DNA from: Burkholderia diffusa
Lineage (GTDB): Bacteria; Pseudomonadota; Gammaproteobacteria; Burkholderiales; Burkholderiaceae
Length of the DNA: 64,000 nucleotides
NCBI RefSeq assembly: GCF_001718315.1
Contig: NZ_CP013362.1
Span: 1,674,001-1,738,000 of the forward strand
Direction of reading: 5' to 3'
Positions 44,784-54,167 of this stretch are shown here, in pieces; position 1 is the stretch's first letter; every line of letters begins with the position of its first letter. A model generated the notes under the pieces. That model had not been told where the DNA came from. It worked only from the letters and a program-made list of their open reading frames with translations, and did no database searches. The translations under genes and the position numbers were made by a program.

Positions 44784-44982
44784 GCAGTTAAACGGGAAAC
44801 AGGGAGCCTGCCTGCACCGCAGTCGAGCCAACCTGTGCTGCCCCCGCAACGGTAAGCGAACGCATCGCCCAGTGCGATGCAGCGCCGCTTCGCCGCATGC
44901 CTGCCGCATGCGGACGACCGCCACTGGATGCCGCGCATCCGGGAAGGCGAAGCGGCGTGTTCGTCAGCCCGGATACCGGCCA
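44784..44982 (+). promoter_or_regulatory. Cobalamin riboswitch upstream of the NiCoT gene
   Basis: CAGTTAAACGGGAAACAGG (44785-44803), CCTGTGCTGCCCCCGCAACGGTAAG core (44832-44856), GCCACTGG (44921-44928), CCGGGAAGGC (44939-44948) and AGCCCGGATACC (44966-44977). All main aptamer elements are present. It shares its first 20 or so bases with the opposing cobA riboswitch. The 200-bp stretch from here to the NiCoT start includes a strong GCGCCGC/GCGGCGC hairpin (about 45000-45019) that may belong to the expression platform. Confidence 0.93.
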
Positions 44983-45187
44983 GAACGTGGGGTTCAGCGC
45001 CGCGGGGAGGCGGCGCATCGTCCACGGCCGCAGCACGCCCGACGCCCGAACGTTGCCCGCTTCCTCCGCCGACCCGCCAGCCGCAGCACGTGCGCGCGGC
45101 CCGGGGCGAGGAACGGCCAGCGGCGCAGGCGGGGCCGACGACGGCCGTGTTGGCATTCATCATGTCGACCGTTCGCAAAGGAGCATC

Positions 45188-46246
45188 ATGCTCGACTCGT
45201 TCTTCCGCCTGTTCAACGACAGCTCATCCGGGCTGCGCGGCAAAATCGTCGCGATCTATTCATTGCTCGTCGCATTCAACGTCGGTGCGTGGATCTGGGC
45301 CTTCGTCGCGTTTCGCCACCAGCCCGTGCTGCTGGGCACCGCGCTGCTCGCCTACGTGTTCGGCCTGCGCCACGCGGTCGACGCCGACCACATCGCCGCG
45401 ATCGACAACGTCACGCGCAAGCTGATGCAGGAGGGGCGCAGCCCGCTCGGCGCAGGCCTGTTCTTCTCGCTCGGCCATTCGACGGTGGTGATCGTGATGT
45501 CGGTCGCGGTCGCGCTGACCGCGGCGTCGCTCGCGCGCTTCGAGAGCATGAAGACCTGGGGCGGCGTGATCAGCACGAGCGTGTCGGCATTCTTCCTGCT
45601 GGTGCTCGCGGCCGCCAACCTGCTTATCCTGATTTCCGTCTACCGGACGTTTCGCGCGGCCCGCCGTGGCGAGACGATCGTCGACGCCGACCTCGACATG
45701 CTGATGAACCAGCGCGGCGTGCTGGCCCGCCTGTTCCGGCCGTTGTTCCGCCTCGTGTCGCGCAGCTGGCACCTGTATCCGGTCGGCTTTCTGTTCGGCT
45801 TCGGCTTCGATACCGCGACCGAAATCGCGTTGTTCGGCATCTCGGCCACACAGGTGCAGGGCGGCCTGTCGTTCTGGTCGGTGATGGCGCTGCCCGTGCT
45901 GTTCACCGCGGGCATGACGCTCGTCGACACGACCGACGGCATCCTGATGATGGGCGCGTACCGCTGGGCGTACGTGCGGCCGATCCGCAAGATCTACTAC
46001 AACATGACGATCACGTTCGTGTCGGTGCTGGTGGCCGCGCTGATCGGCGGCATCGAGGTGCTCGCGCTGCTCGCGGACAAACTGGCGCTGCAGGGCCCCG
46101 TGTGGGATTTCTCGACGATGGTCGCATCGCATTTCGGGATGCTCGGCTACGTCGTGATCGGCCTGTTCCTCGCGTGCTGGATCGTGTCGGCCGCGATCTA
46201 CCGCCTCAAACGCTACGACGAAATCGACGTGACGCTCTCGGCCTGA
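45188..46246 (+). CDS. Nickel/cobalt transporter, NiCoT family (HoxN/NicT-like)
   Basis: 352 residues from ATG 45188, with AAAGGAG five bases upstream. The NiCoT signature HAVDADHIAAIDN lies in the second transmembrane segment (about residues 63-75), with the further motifs LFFSLGHSTVV (about 94-104) and LGFDTATE-like FGFGFDTATEIA (about 206-217). Eight predicted membrane helices. It sits behind a B12 riboswitch and ahead of cobW and cobN, so its job is most likely cobalt supply for the corrin ring, though nickel transport is not excluded. Confidence 0.93.
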   Translation: MLDSFFRLFNDSSSGLRGKIVAIYSLLVAFNVGAWIWAFVAFRHQPVLLGTALLAYVFGLRHAVDADHIAAIDNVTRKLMQEGRSPLGAGLFFSLGHSTVVIVMSVAVALTAASLARFESMKTWGGVISTSVSAFFLLVLAAANLLILISVYRTFRAARRGETIVDADLDMLMNQRGVLARLFRPLFRLVSRSWHLYPVGFLFGFGFDTATEIALFGISATQVQGGLSFWSVMALPVLFTAGMTLVDTTDGILMMGAYRWAYVRPIRKIYYNMTITFVSVLVAALIGGIEVLALLADKLALQGPVWDFSTMVASHFGMLGYVVIGLFLACWIVSAAIYRLKRYDEIDVTLSA

Positions 46247-46271
46247 CTCCCTTTTCGACACAGGATCCACC

Positions 46272-47360
46272 ATGACCTTACGCAAGCTTCCCGTCACGAT
46301 CGTCACGGGCTTTCTCGGCAGCGGCAAGACCACGCTGATGCGCCACATCCTGCAGCACGCCGCAGGCCGCCGCATCGCGGTGATCGTCAACGAATTCGGC
46401 GAGCTCGGCATCGACGGCGAAATCCTCAAGGGCTGCGGCATCGGCTGCGAGGACGCGGACGGCGCGCAGGGCGAGGCATCGGGCCAGCTGTACGAACTCG
46501 CGAACGGCTGCCTGTGCTGCACCGTGCAGGAGGAGTTCTACCCGGTGATGGAAGCGCTCGTCGAGCGCCGTGCCGACATCGACCACGTGCTGATCGAGAC
46601 GTCGGGCCTCGCGCTGCCGAAGCCGCTCGTGCAGGCCTTCAACTGGCCGACGATTCGCAACAGCTTCACGGTCGACGCGGTCGTGACCGTTGTCGACGGT
46701 CCGGCCGCCGCGAGCGGACAGTTCGCCGAGAACCCGCAGGCCGTCGACGCGCAGCGCCGCGCCGATCCGAATCTCGACCACGAATCGCCGCTGCACGAAC
46801 TGTTCGCCGACCAGCTTTCGTCCGCCGATCTCGTGATCGTGAACAAGGCCGACCTCGTCGCCGACGCGCAGTTTGCCGAGGTCGAAGCCGCGATCCGCGA
46901 GGAAATCCCGCCGCAGGTGAAGATCGTGCGCGCGACCCGCGGCGAACTGGACGTCGCGATGCTGCTTGGGCTCGAATCGGCGTCGGAGGAAACGATCCAC
47001 CTGCGGCACGATCATCACGGCTCGGCCGACGACGGCGATCACGACCACCATCACGACGATTTCGACTCGGTGGTGGTGTCGGGCGATGCGGGCACGCGCG
47101 AGGCGACGATCGCCGCGCTGCAGCGTATCGTCGAGACGCACACGATCTACCGCGCGAAAGGCTTCGCCGCGCTGCCCGATGCGCCGATGCGGCTCGTGAT
47201 CCAGGGTGTCGGCCGGCGCTTCGACAGCTACTTCGATCGTCGCTGGCAGGATGGCGAAACGCGTGAGAGCCGCTTCGTGCTGATCGGCGAGGACCTCGAC
47301 GCGGCCGCGCTGCAGCGCGCGTTCGACGCCGCGTGCGCGGCCGACCTGCAACAGGCGTAA
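46272..47360 (+). CDS. cobW: CobW-type GTPase metallochaperone
   Basis: 362 residues. P-loop GFLGSGKTTLMRHIL (about 13-27), CxCC metal site in NGCLCCTVQEEF (about 78-89), EFGE switch, NKAD (about 193-196) for guanine, and a His/Asp-rich loop (HDHHGSADDGDHDHHHDD, about 246-263) before the C-terminal CobW_C domain. Such G3E GTPases deliver metal; next to cobN the metal is presumed cobalt. RBS AGGA lies six bases before the ATG. Six bp separate it from cobN. Confidence 0.95.
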   Translation: MTLRKLPVTIVTGFLGSGKTTLMRHILQHAAGRRIAVIVNEFGELGIDGEILKGCGIGCEDADGAQGEASGQLYELANGCLCCTVQEEFYPVMEALVERRADIDHVLIETSGLALPKPLVQAFNWPTIRNSFTVDAVVTVVDGPAAASGQFAENPQAVDAQRRADPNLDHESPLHELFADQLSSADLVIVNKADLVADAQFAEVEAAIREEIPPQVKIVRATRGELDVAMLLGLESASEETIHLRHDHHGSADDGDHDHHHDDFDSVVVSGDAGTREATIAALQRIVETHTIYRAKGFAALPDAPMRLVIQGVGRRFDSYFDRRWQDGETRESRFVLIGEDLDAAALQRAFDAACAADLQQA

Positions 47361-47366
47361 CGCGCG

Positions 47367-50300
47367 ATGCATCTGCTGCGCACCACGCCGGGCGGCTTCG
47401 TCGACGACACGCAGGGCGTCGTCCGGATCGACCAGCAGCCGGCCGACATCGTGATCCTGAGCTCGGCCGACACGACGCTGTCGCTGCTGGCCAGCGTCGT
47501 GCCGAAACTGCCTGCCGGCTTTCCGAGCGTGCGGCTTGCGAACGTCACGTTCCTGCGGCAACCGGCGTCGGTCGATTTCTACGTCGACGACGTGCTGCGT
47601 CACGCGAAGGCGGTCGTGATCGACCATCTGGGCGGCGAAGCGTACTGGCCGTACGGGATCGAGCAGGCCGTGTCGCTCGCGTCGAAACGCAAGCAGCGGC
47701 TCGCGATGTTCTCGGGCGACCTGCAGGAAGACCCGAACCTCGTCGCGAAAAGCACGGTCGCGCCGGATCTGTGCCGGCTGTGGTGGCGCTATCTGCGCGA
47801 AGGCGGGATGCACAACGCCGAAGCGTTGCTGCGCAGCATCGCATTCCATACGCTCGGTTTCGGCGACGAACCCGAGCCGCCGCGCCCACTGCCGGCCGCC
47901 GCGCTGTATCACCCGGCGCGCGACCCGGCGAGCGTCGACGATTGGCGCTCGCGCTGGACGCCCGGCGCGCCCGTCGTCGCGATCCTGTTCTATCGCGCGC
48001 ACTGGCAGGCCGCGAACACCGCCGTGTTCGACGCGCTGGCCGATGCGCTCGTGCGCGAGGGGCTCAATCCGCTGCCGATCGCGGTCACGTCGTTGAAAGA
48101 TGCGGTGAGCCGCGAGGTCATCACGCAGCTGTGCGACACGCACGGCGTCGCGCTCGTGCTGAACACCACAGCCTTCGCGGCCGGCGCGATCGACAGCCCG
48201 CAGCCCGACGTGCTCGCCGGCGATGCACCGGTGCTGCAGGTGATCCTGTCCGGCGGCAACCGCGACGCGTGGGTGGCTGACAACCAGGGGCTGCATGCGC
48301 GCGACATCGCGATGCACATCGCGTTGCCCGAGGTCGACGGGCGCATCGTCACGCGTGCGGTCAGTTTCAAGGGGCTGGCGTATCGTTGTCCGCACACCGA
48401 AGTCGACGTCGTGCGCTACCAGCCGGATGCCGAACGGATCGCGTTCGTCGCGGCGCTCGCGCGCGGCTGGTGCCGGCTGCGCACGCTCGACAACGCCGAC
48501 AAGCGCATCGCGCTGATCCTCGCGAACTATCCGCAAAGCGAAGGGCGGATCGGCAACGGCGTCGGGCTCGACACGCCGGCGTCCGCGCTGCGCGTACTGG
48601 CGGCGCTGCGCGATGCCGGCTACGCCGTGGCCGACCTGCCGGCCGATGGCGACGCGCTGATCGCGCGGCTCACCGAGGGCGTGACCAACGATCCGGCCGT
48701 GCACGCGTTGCGCCCCGCGTTCCAGAGCTTCGCGCTGGCCGATTACGTCGCACGTTTCGCGCGGCTGCCGGCCGCCGTGCGCGACGCGCTGAACGCGCGC
48801 TGGGGCCCGCCCGAAGCGGACCCGACGCTGCGGCAGGGGCGCTTCACGATCGCCGGCTGGCGCGCGGGCAACGTCTTCGTCGGCATCCAGCCGTCGCGCT
48901 CGCGCGGCGAGAACGACTATGCAAGCTATCACGATGCCGATCTCGTGCCGCCGCACGCGTATCTCGCGTTCTATTTCTGGCTGCGCGATGCGTTCGGCAT
49001 CGACGCGGTCATTCACCTCGGCAAGCACGGCAACCTCGAATGGCTGCCGGGCAAGAGCGTCGCGCTGTCGGACGCGTGCTGGCCCGACCTGACGCTCGGG
49101 CCGCTGCCGCACCTGTATCCGTTCATCGTCAACGATCCGGGCGAGGGCAGCCAGGCGAAGCGCCGTGCGCAGGCGGTGATCGTCGATCACCTGATGCCGC
49201 CGCTCACGCGTGCGGAAAACTACGGCCCGCTGCAGGATCTCGAACGGCAGGTCGACGAATACTACGAAGCGCTGATGGTCGATGCGCGGCGCGCGAAGCT
49301 GCTGCGCAAGACGATCCTCGCGACGATCGCCGAACACCGTCTGCATGACGAACTGAGCGTGTCGCCGCCGCGCGATGCGGGCGACGAGGATGCGCTGCTG
49401 ACGCGCGTCGATGCGTGGCTGTGCGAATTGAAGGAAGCGCAAATTCGCGACGGGCTGCATGTATTCGGCGTGTCGCCCACCGACCGTCAACGGCGCGATA
49501 CGCTGCTCGCGCTCGCACGTTTTCCGGTCGGCGACGGCAAGGGCGAACGCGCGGGGCTGATCGGCGCGCTCGCGCGCGATCTCGCGCTCGGCAACGATTT
49601 CGATCCGCTCGCGGCCGACTGGGCCGCGCCGTGGACGGGCCCGCGGCCGGCCGTTCTGCAAGCGCTCGACCCATCGCCGTGGCGCCATGCCGGCGACACG
49701 CGCGAGCGGCTCGAACGGCTCGCGCAGCATTGGCTCGACGGGCTGTGCGCGGCTGTCTCCGGCGAAACCGACGCCGATGCGGACCCGGCGCCGCCGGGCG
49801 ACTGGCCCGGCACGCTCGCCGTGCTCGAACGCGTGCGCTCGACGCTGCTGCCGTCACTCGACGCGTGCGGCGGCGAGGAACTGCGCCAGTTGCTGCGCGG
49901 GCTCGATGGCCGTTTCGTGCCGCCGGGGCCGAGCGGTTCGCCGTCGCGCGGCCGGCCCGACGTTCTGCCGACGGGCCGCAACTTCTATTCGGTCGATACG
50001 CGCGCGGTGCCGACGCAGGCCGCGTGGTCGCTCGGGCTGAAATCCGCGCAGCAGCTGATCGAACGCCATCTGCAGGATCACGGCGACTATCCGCGCGCGA
50101 TCGGGCTGTCGGTCTGGGGGACGGCCACGATGCGCACTGGCGGCGACGATATCGCGCAGGCATTCGCGCTGCTCGGCGTGCGGCCGAAATGGGCGCACGG
50201 CAGCCATCGCGTGACCGACTTCGAGGTCCTGCCGATCGAGATCTTCGACCGGCCGCGCATCGACGTGACGCTGCGCGTGTCGGGCTTCTTCCGCGACGCC

Positions 50301-51182
50301 TTCCCGAACCTGATGCACCTGTTCGACGCGGCCGTGCAGGCCGTTGCCGCGCTCGACGAGCCGGAGGCGCTGAACCCGATCCGCGCACGCGTCGAGCGCG
50401 AACGCGCGAAATGGATCGAGCAGGGCGTGGCGCCGGACGAAGCGCGGCGTCGTGCCGGCTGGCGCGTGTTCGGCGCGCGGCCGGGCAGCTACGGCGCGGG
50501 CCTGCAGGACCTGATCGACCAGCGCCGCTGGCAGACCGACGCCGATCTCGCCGATGCGTACCGCCAGTGGGGCGGCCACGCGTACGCGCAGAACAGCGCC
50601 GGCGACGCCGCGTCCGACGTGTTCGGCGAACGGCTCGCGACGATCGACGTCGTCGTGCAGAACCAGGACAGCCGCGAACACGACATCCTCGATTCGAACG
50701 ACTACTACCAGTTCCAGGGCGGGATGACGGCAGCCGTGCGTCACCTGTCCGGGCAACAGCCGAGCATCTATCACGGCGACCATGCGAACCCGGTCGCGCC
50801 GAAGATGCGCACGCTGCGCGAGGAAATCGCGCGCGTGATCCGCTCGCGCGTCGTCAACCCGAAATGGCTCGACGGCGTGAAGCGCCACGGCTACAAGGGC
50901 GCGGCGGAGATGGCCGCGACCGTCGACTATCTGTACGGCTACGACGCGACCGCGCGCGTGCTGTCGGACCACCAGTACGCGCTCGTTGCCGACGCGTACC
51001 TGTTCGACGACGACACGCGCGCGTTCCTCGAACGACATAACCCGAAGGCGCTGCACGGCATCTGCGAACGCTTCGTCGAAGCGATGCAGCGCGGGTTGTG
51101 GCAGCAGCCGGGCGAATATCGCGAGCGGATCGAAGCGGTCTGGCTCGACAGCGAGCAATTTCAGGAAGGAGGACGGCGATGA
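47367..51182 (+). CDS. cobN: Aerobic cobaltochelatase large subunit
   Basis: 1271 residues, usual CobN length. Motifs include FWLRDAFGIDAVIHLGKHGNLEWLPGKS (about 535-562), YPFIVNDPGEGSQAKRRAQAVIVDHLMPP (about 585-613), RPRIDVTLRVSGFFRDAFPNL (about 960-980) and QNQDSREHDILDSNDYYQFQGGM (about 1097-1119). It inserts cobalt into hydrogenobyrinic acid a,c-diamide with an ATPase partner. No cobS or cobT is beside it; instead the two genes after it encode ChlI/ChlD-like proteins. Stop overlaps the next ATG. Confidence 0.96.
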   Translation: MHLLRTTPGGFVDDTQGVVRIDQQPADIVILSSADTTLSLLASVVPKLPAGFPSVRLANVTFLRQPASVDFYVDDVLRHAKAVVIDHLGGEAYWPYGIEQAVSLASKRKQRLAMFSGDLQEDPNLVAKSTVAPDLCRLWWRYLREGGMHNAEALLRSIAFHTLGFGDEPEPPRPLPAAALYHPARDPASVDDWRSRWTPGAPVVAILFYRAHWQAANTAVFDALADALVREGLNPLPIAVTSLKDAVSREVITQLCDTHGVALVLNTTAFAAGAIDSPQPDVLAGDAPVLQVILSGGNRDAWVADNQGLHARDIAMHIALPEVDGRIVTRAVSFKGLAYRCPHTEVDVVRYQPDAERIAFVAALARGWCRLRTLDNADKRIALILANYPQSEGRIGNGVGLDTPASALRVLAALRDAGYAVADLPADGDALIARLTEGVTNDPAVHALRPAFQSFALADYVARFARLPAAVRDALNARWGPPEADPTLRQGRFTIAGWRAGNVFVGIQPSRSRGENDYASYHDADLVPPHAYLAFYFWLRDAFGIDAVIHLGKHGNLEWLPGKSVALSDACWPDLTLGPLPHLYPFIVNDPGEGSQAKRRAQAVIVDHLMPPLTRAENYGPLQDLERQVDEYYEALMVDARRAKLLRKTILATIAEHRLHDELSVSPPRDAGDEDALLTRVDAWLCELKEAQIRDGLHVFGVSPTDRQRRDTLLALARFPVGDGKGERAGLIGALARDLALGNDFDPLAADWAAPWTGPRPAVLQALDPSPWRHAGDTRERLERLAQHWLDGLCAAVSGETDADADPAPPGDWPGTLAVLERVRSTLLPSLDACGGEELRQLLRGLDGRFVPPGPSGSPSRGRPDVLPTGRNFYSVDTRAVPTQAAWSLGLKSAQQLIERHLQDHGDYPRAIGLSVWGTATMRTGGDDIAQAFALLGVRPKWAHGSHRVTDFEVLPIEIFDRPRIDVTLRVSGFFRDAFPNLMHLFDAAVQAVAALDEPEALNPIRARVERERAKWIEQGVAPDEARRRAGWRVFGARPGSYGAGLQDLIDQRRWQTDADLADAYRQWGGHAYAQNSAGDAASDVFGERLATIDVVVQNQDSREHDILDSNDYYQFQGGMTAAVRHLSGQQPSIYHGDHANPVAPKMRTLREEIARVIRSRVVNPKWLDGVKRHGYKGAAEMAATVDYLYGYDATARVLSDHQYALVADAYLFDDDTRAFLERHNPKALHGICERFVEAMQRGLWQQPGEYRERIEAVWLDSEQFQEGGRR

Positions 51183-52267
51183 CCGATCCCACGACGCATC
51201 GCGCGCGCGCGGTGTTCCCGTTCGCGGCGCTGGTCGCGCAGCAGCCGCTGCAGCAGGCGCTGCTGCTCGCGGCGATCGACCCGTCGCTCGGCGGCGTGCT
51301 CGTCAGCGGGCCGCGCGGTACAGCGAAATCGACCGCCGCACGCGCGCTCGCCGAACTGCTGCCCGAAGGCGCATTCGTCACGCTGCCGTTGTCGGCGAGC
51401 GACGAACAGGTCACGGGCACGCTCGATCTCGCCCATGCGCTCGCCGAAAACGGCGTGCGCTTCCGGCCGGGCCTGCTCGCGCGCGCGCATCGCGGCGTGC
51501 TGTACGTCGACGAGGTGAACCTGCTCGCCGACGGGCTCGTCGATACGCTGCTCGACGTTGCGGCGAGCGGCGTGAACGTGGTCGAGCGCGATGGCGTGTC
51601 GCACGCGCACGACGCGCGTTTCGTGCTGGTCGGCACGATGAATCCCGAGGAAGGCGAACTGCGTCCGCAGTTGCTCGACCGCTTCGGGCTGATGGTCGAA
51701 CTCGAGAACTGTTTCGACGCCTCGCAGCGAGAGCAGATCGTGAAGGCGCGCCTCGCATTCGATCTCGATCCGGACGCGTTTCGCGCACGTCATGCGAGCG
51801 CACAACGCGAGCTCGGCAACAGGATCCACGCTGCGCGGGCACGGTTGTCGGTGCTGGATTTCGACGACGCGGTTCATGCACGCGTGAGCGCGCTGTGCAT
51901 CGACGCGGCCGTCGACGGCCTGCGCGCCGACCTCGTGATGCTGCGCGCGGCGCGCGCGCTCGCCGCGCTCGAGCAGGCCGATGCGGTGACGGTGTCACAC
52001 GTCGAGCGTGTGGCAGACGCGGTGCTGCGGCATCGGCGTCATGCCGGTGCGCCGCCGTCGTCGGGCGCGTCGCAACCGAACGCCGAAGGCGTCGGCAGCC
52101 GCGACGGCCGAACGCCGCCGGACGCGCGCCGGCAGACCGACCTTCCACCGGGCGCGGCACTTGGCGATGCGACGGCGTCGCAAGGCGACTGGGGCTACCT
52201 GCCGCCCGAGCCGGCCGGAATGCGTGACGTGAAGGGCGTGGTGCCGCTGCCGCTAAAAAAACGCTGA
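51179..52267 (+). CDS. Magnesium-chelatase-type AAA+ ATPase (ChlI/BchI-like), cobaltochelatase partner
   Basis: 362 residues from ATG 51179 (GGAAGGAGG upstream, overlap ATGA with cobN stop). Walker A VSGPRGTAKSTAARAL (about 41-56), GVLYVDEVNLLADGLVDTLLD (Walker B, about 102-122), MNPEEGELRPQLLDRFGL (sensor 1/Arg finger region, about 156-173). The last 70 residues are a Pro/Arg-rich tail. The ChlI fold with CobN suggests it replaces CobS in cobalt insertion; the genome has no chlorophyll context visible here. The next gene supplies a VWA partner. Confidence 0.9.
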   Translation: MTDPTTHRARAVFPFAALVAQQPLQQALLLAAIDPSLGGVLVSGPRGTAKSTAARALAELLPEGAFVTLPLSASDEQVTGTLDLAHALAENGVRFRPGLLARAHRGVLYVDEVNLLADGLVDTLLDVAASGVNVVERDGVSHAHDARFVLVGTMNPEEGELRPQLLDRFGLMVELENCFDASQREQIVKARLAFDLDPDAFRARHASAQRELGNRIHAARARLSVLDFDDAVHARVSALCIDAAVDGLRADLVMLRAARALAALEQADAVTVSHVERVADAVLRHRRHAGAPPSSGASQPNAEGVGSRDGRTPPDARRQTDLPPGAALGDATASQGDWGYLPPEPAGMRDVKGVVPLPLKKR

Positions 52268-52335
52268 GCCATCGAGCCGCCGCCGCCGCGAATGCCATTC
52301 GCGGTCCTCGATGGCAGCCAGGCGCTGTCGCACGC

Positions 52336-52944
52336 GTGGCCGGAACGGTGCGTGCCGGCACGGCCGTTGCATGGCCGGCGACGCTCGCCGCGAAGCGCGG
52401 CGGCCCGCTGCACGCCGACCATCTGCGTTTCCGCAAGCGAGCCGGCACACCGAGCGCGCTCCATTGCTTCGTGCTCGACTGTTCCGCGTCGATGCTGTCA
52501 CACGATCGGCTCGCGCTCGCGAAAGGCATGATCGTCGCGTACTTCGATCAGGCCGCGCGCGACCGCGTGGAAACCGCGCTGATCTGCTTCGGCGGCAACG
52601 GAGCCGCACGGCGCTTCGGCCCGGCCGTGCCGCGCTGGTGGAACGCGCGCTGGCTCGAACCGGTGGACGGCGGCGGCGGCACGCCGCTCGCGGACGGCAT
52701 CGCCGCGGCCGCGCAATTGCTCGCGGGCGCCGCACGTCGCAAGCCGGACCAGCAGCGCTGGCTATGGGTGCTGTCCGACGGTCGCACACGCGAAACGCCG
52801 CCGAGACCGGCGGCCGCCGATCACGTCACGTTCGTCGACTTCGACGGCGCGGCCGTGCGAATCGGGCAGGGCAGGCGGCTTGCCGATGCATGGGGCGCGC
52901 AATGGATGACGGCCGCGTCACTGTGCCCGGGGCTGGCCGGCTGA
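52336..52944 (+). CDS. VWA-domain protein (ChlD C-terminal-like), cobaltochelatase partner
   Basis: 202 residues from GTG 52336. The VWA domain has an intact MIDAS site: DCSASML (about 48-54), GGTPLADGI (about 114-122) and LSDGRTRE (about 144-151). It would couple the ChlI-like ATPase to CobN, replacing CobT. The same frame stays open upstream to the ChlI stop at 52265 and reads SHRAAAAANAIRGPRWQPGA, which resembles the N-terminus of homologues as I recall them, but offers no ATG; a CTG at 52264 overlapping the ChlI stop is possible. So the start is uncertain. Confidence 0.8.
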   Translation: MAGTVRAGTAVAWPATLAAKRGGPLHADHLRFRKRAGTPSALHCFVLDCSASMLSHDRLALAKGMIVAYFDQAARDRVETALICFGGNGAARRFGPAVPRWWNARWLEPVDGGGGTPLADGIAAAAQLLAGAARRKPDQQRWLWVLSDGRTRETPPRPAAADHVTFVDFDGAAVRIGQGRRLADAWGAQWMTAASLCPGLAG

Positions 52945-53011
52945 TCGGCCGCGCGCGGCGATCGACGGTGCTGCGCTATGATCGCCGTTTCTGCTTACCG
53001 GAACGACTGCC

Positions 53012-53464
53012 ATGCAAGTACTCGTCGATGCCGACGCGTGTCCCGCCGTCATCAAGGACATGCTGTTTCGCGCCGCGCGTCGTGCCGAGATCTGCGTGAC
53101 GCTGGTCGCGAACCAGTTCCTGCGCACGCCGCCGTCGCCGTTCATCAAGGCGCTGCAGGTGCCGGCCGGCTTCGACGTGGCCGATGCGCGAATCGTCGAA
53201 CTCGCGCAAGCCGGCGATCTCGTGATCACCGCCGACATCCCGCTGGCCGCCGCCGTCCTCGACAAGGGCGCGCATGCGCTCGACCCGCGCGGCAACTGGT
53301 TCAGCCGCGAGAACATCGAGGAACGGCTGTCGACTCGCGCGATGATGGAACAACTGCGCAGCGCGGGCATCGATACGGGCGGCCCGGCCCCGTTCAGCGC
53401 ACGCGACGGCAAGGCGTTCGCATCGCAATTCGATCGGTTCCTGGCACGCCACGGCAAACCGTGA
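53012..53464 (+). CDS. yaiI: YaiI/YqxD family protein (UPF0178, DUF188)
   Basis: 150 residues with the complete family pattern: MQVLVDADACPAVIKDML (1-18), VANQFL (about 34-39), GDLVITADIPLAAAVLDKGAHALDPRGNWF (about 69-98) and SRENIEERLSTRAMMEQLR. PIN-like fold with conserved Asp residues; biochemical role unknown. It is a typical length. It starts 67 bp after the VWA gene and has no evident link to cobalamin. Confidence 0.92.
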   Translation: MQVLVDADACPAVIKDMLFRAARRAEICVTLVANQFLRTPPSPFIKALQVPAGFDVADARIVELAQAGDLVITADIPLAAAVLDKGAHALDPRGNWFSRENIEERLSTRAMMEQLRSAGIDTGGPAPFSARDGKAFASQFDRFLARHGKP

Positions 53465-53582
53465 CACCGGGCGTCGGTCGTGCGATACGTCACCGGTTTC
53501 GCGTCGCAACGTCGGCTACGGCAGAATACGGATTTGCCCCGACATTGATATCGTGGCGCGAACGTCTCATCGGAGAGCATGG

Positions 53583-54155
53583 ATGTCACCGACCCAACTT
53601 CTCGTTCCGACCTTCACCCAGATGCTGCGCGCGCAATCCGCGTGGCTCGACAAGGCCGCCGCGCATGTGCAGGCCGAGGGCAACGCGCCCGATGCGTTGC
53701 TGACGCTGAAGCTCGCGCCCGATATGTACCCGCTCGCCGCCCAGGTGCGTTTTTCGTGTTTCCAGGCAATGGAACCGGTCTACCGTTTGCGCGGCGAACC
53801 GCTGCCGGACGCGCTGCTGGCGTTGCGGGAAGCCGGCTGGCATGCCGATGCGCAGCCCGGCACGCTGAGCGACGCGCGAGGGATCATCGCCGGCACGATC
53901 GCCTTTCTCGGCGAGCTCGCGCCCGACGCACTCGACGGCGGGGCCGCGCTGCCGATCGCGCTCGAACTGCCGAACGGCATTGCGTTCGACATGACGGGCG
54001 AGCAGTACGTGCGCGACTGGGCGCTGCCGCAGTTCCACTTTCATGCGATCGCCGCGTACGCGATCCTGCGCCATCACGGCGTCGAGCTCGGCAAGGCCGA
54101 CTACGTGCCGCACATGCTGGCCTACGTGCGGCCCGGCACGATTCCGCAAGGTTGA
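53583..54155 (+). CDS. DUF1993 domain protein
   Basis: 190 residues from ATG 53583, with CGGAGAG upstream. The pattern TQMLRAQSAWLDKAAAHV (about 12-29), LAPDMYPLAAQVRFSCFQA (about 48-66) and YVRDWALPQFHFHAIAAYAILRHHGVELGKADY (about 151-183) is that of DUF1993, a helical bundle family related in fold to DinB-like proteins. His residues in FHFHAIAAYAILRHHG could bind metal. No function is known to me. Confidence 0.85.
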   Translation: MSPTQLLVPTFTQMLRAQSAWLDKAAAHVQAEGNAPDALLTLKLAPDMYPLAAQVRFSCFQAMEPVYRLRGEPLPDALLALREAGWHADAQPGTLSDARGIIAGTIAFLGELAPDALDGGAALPIALELPNGIAFDMTGEQYVRDWALPQFHFHAIAAYAILRHHGVELGKADYVPHMLAYVRPGTIPQG

Positions 54156-54167
54156 ACTCCGGCCGCC

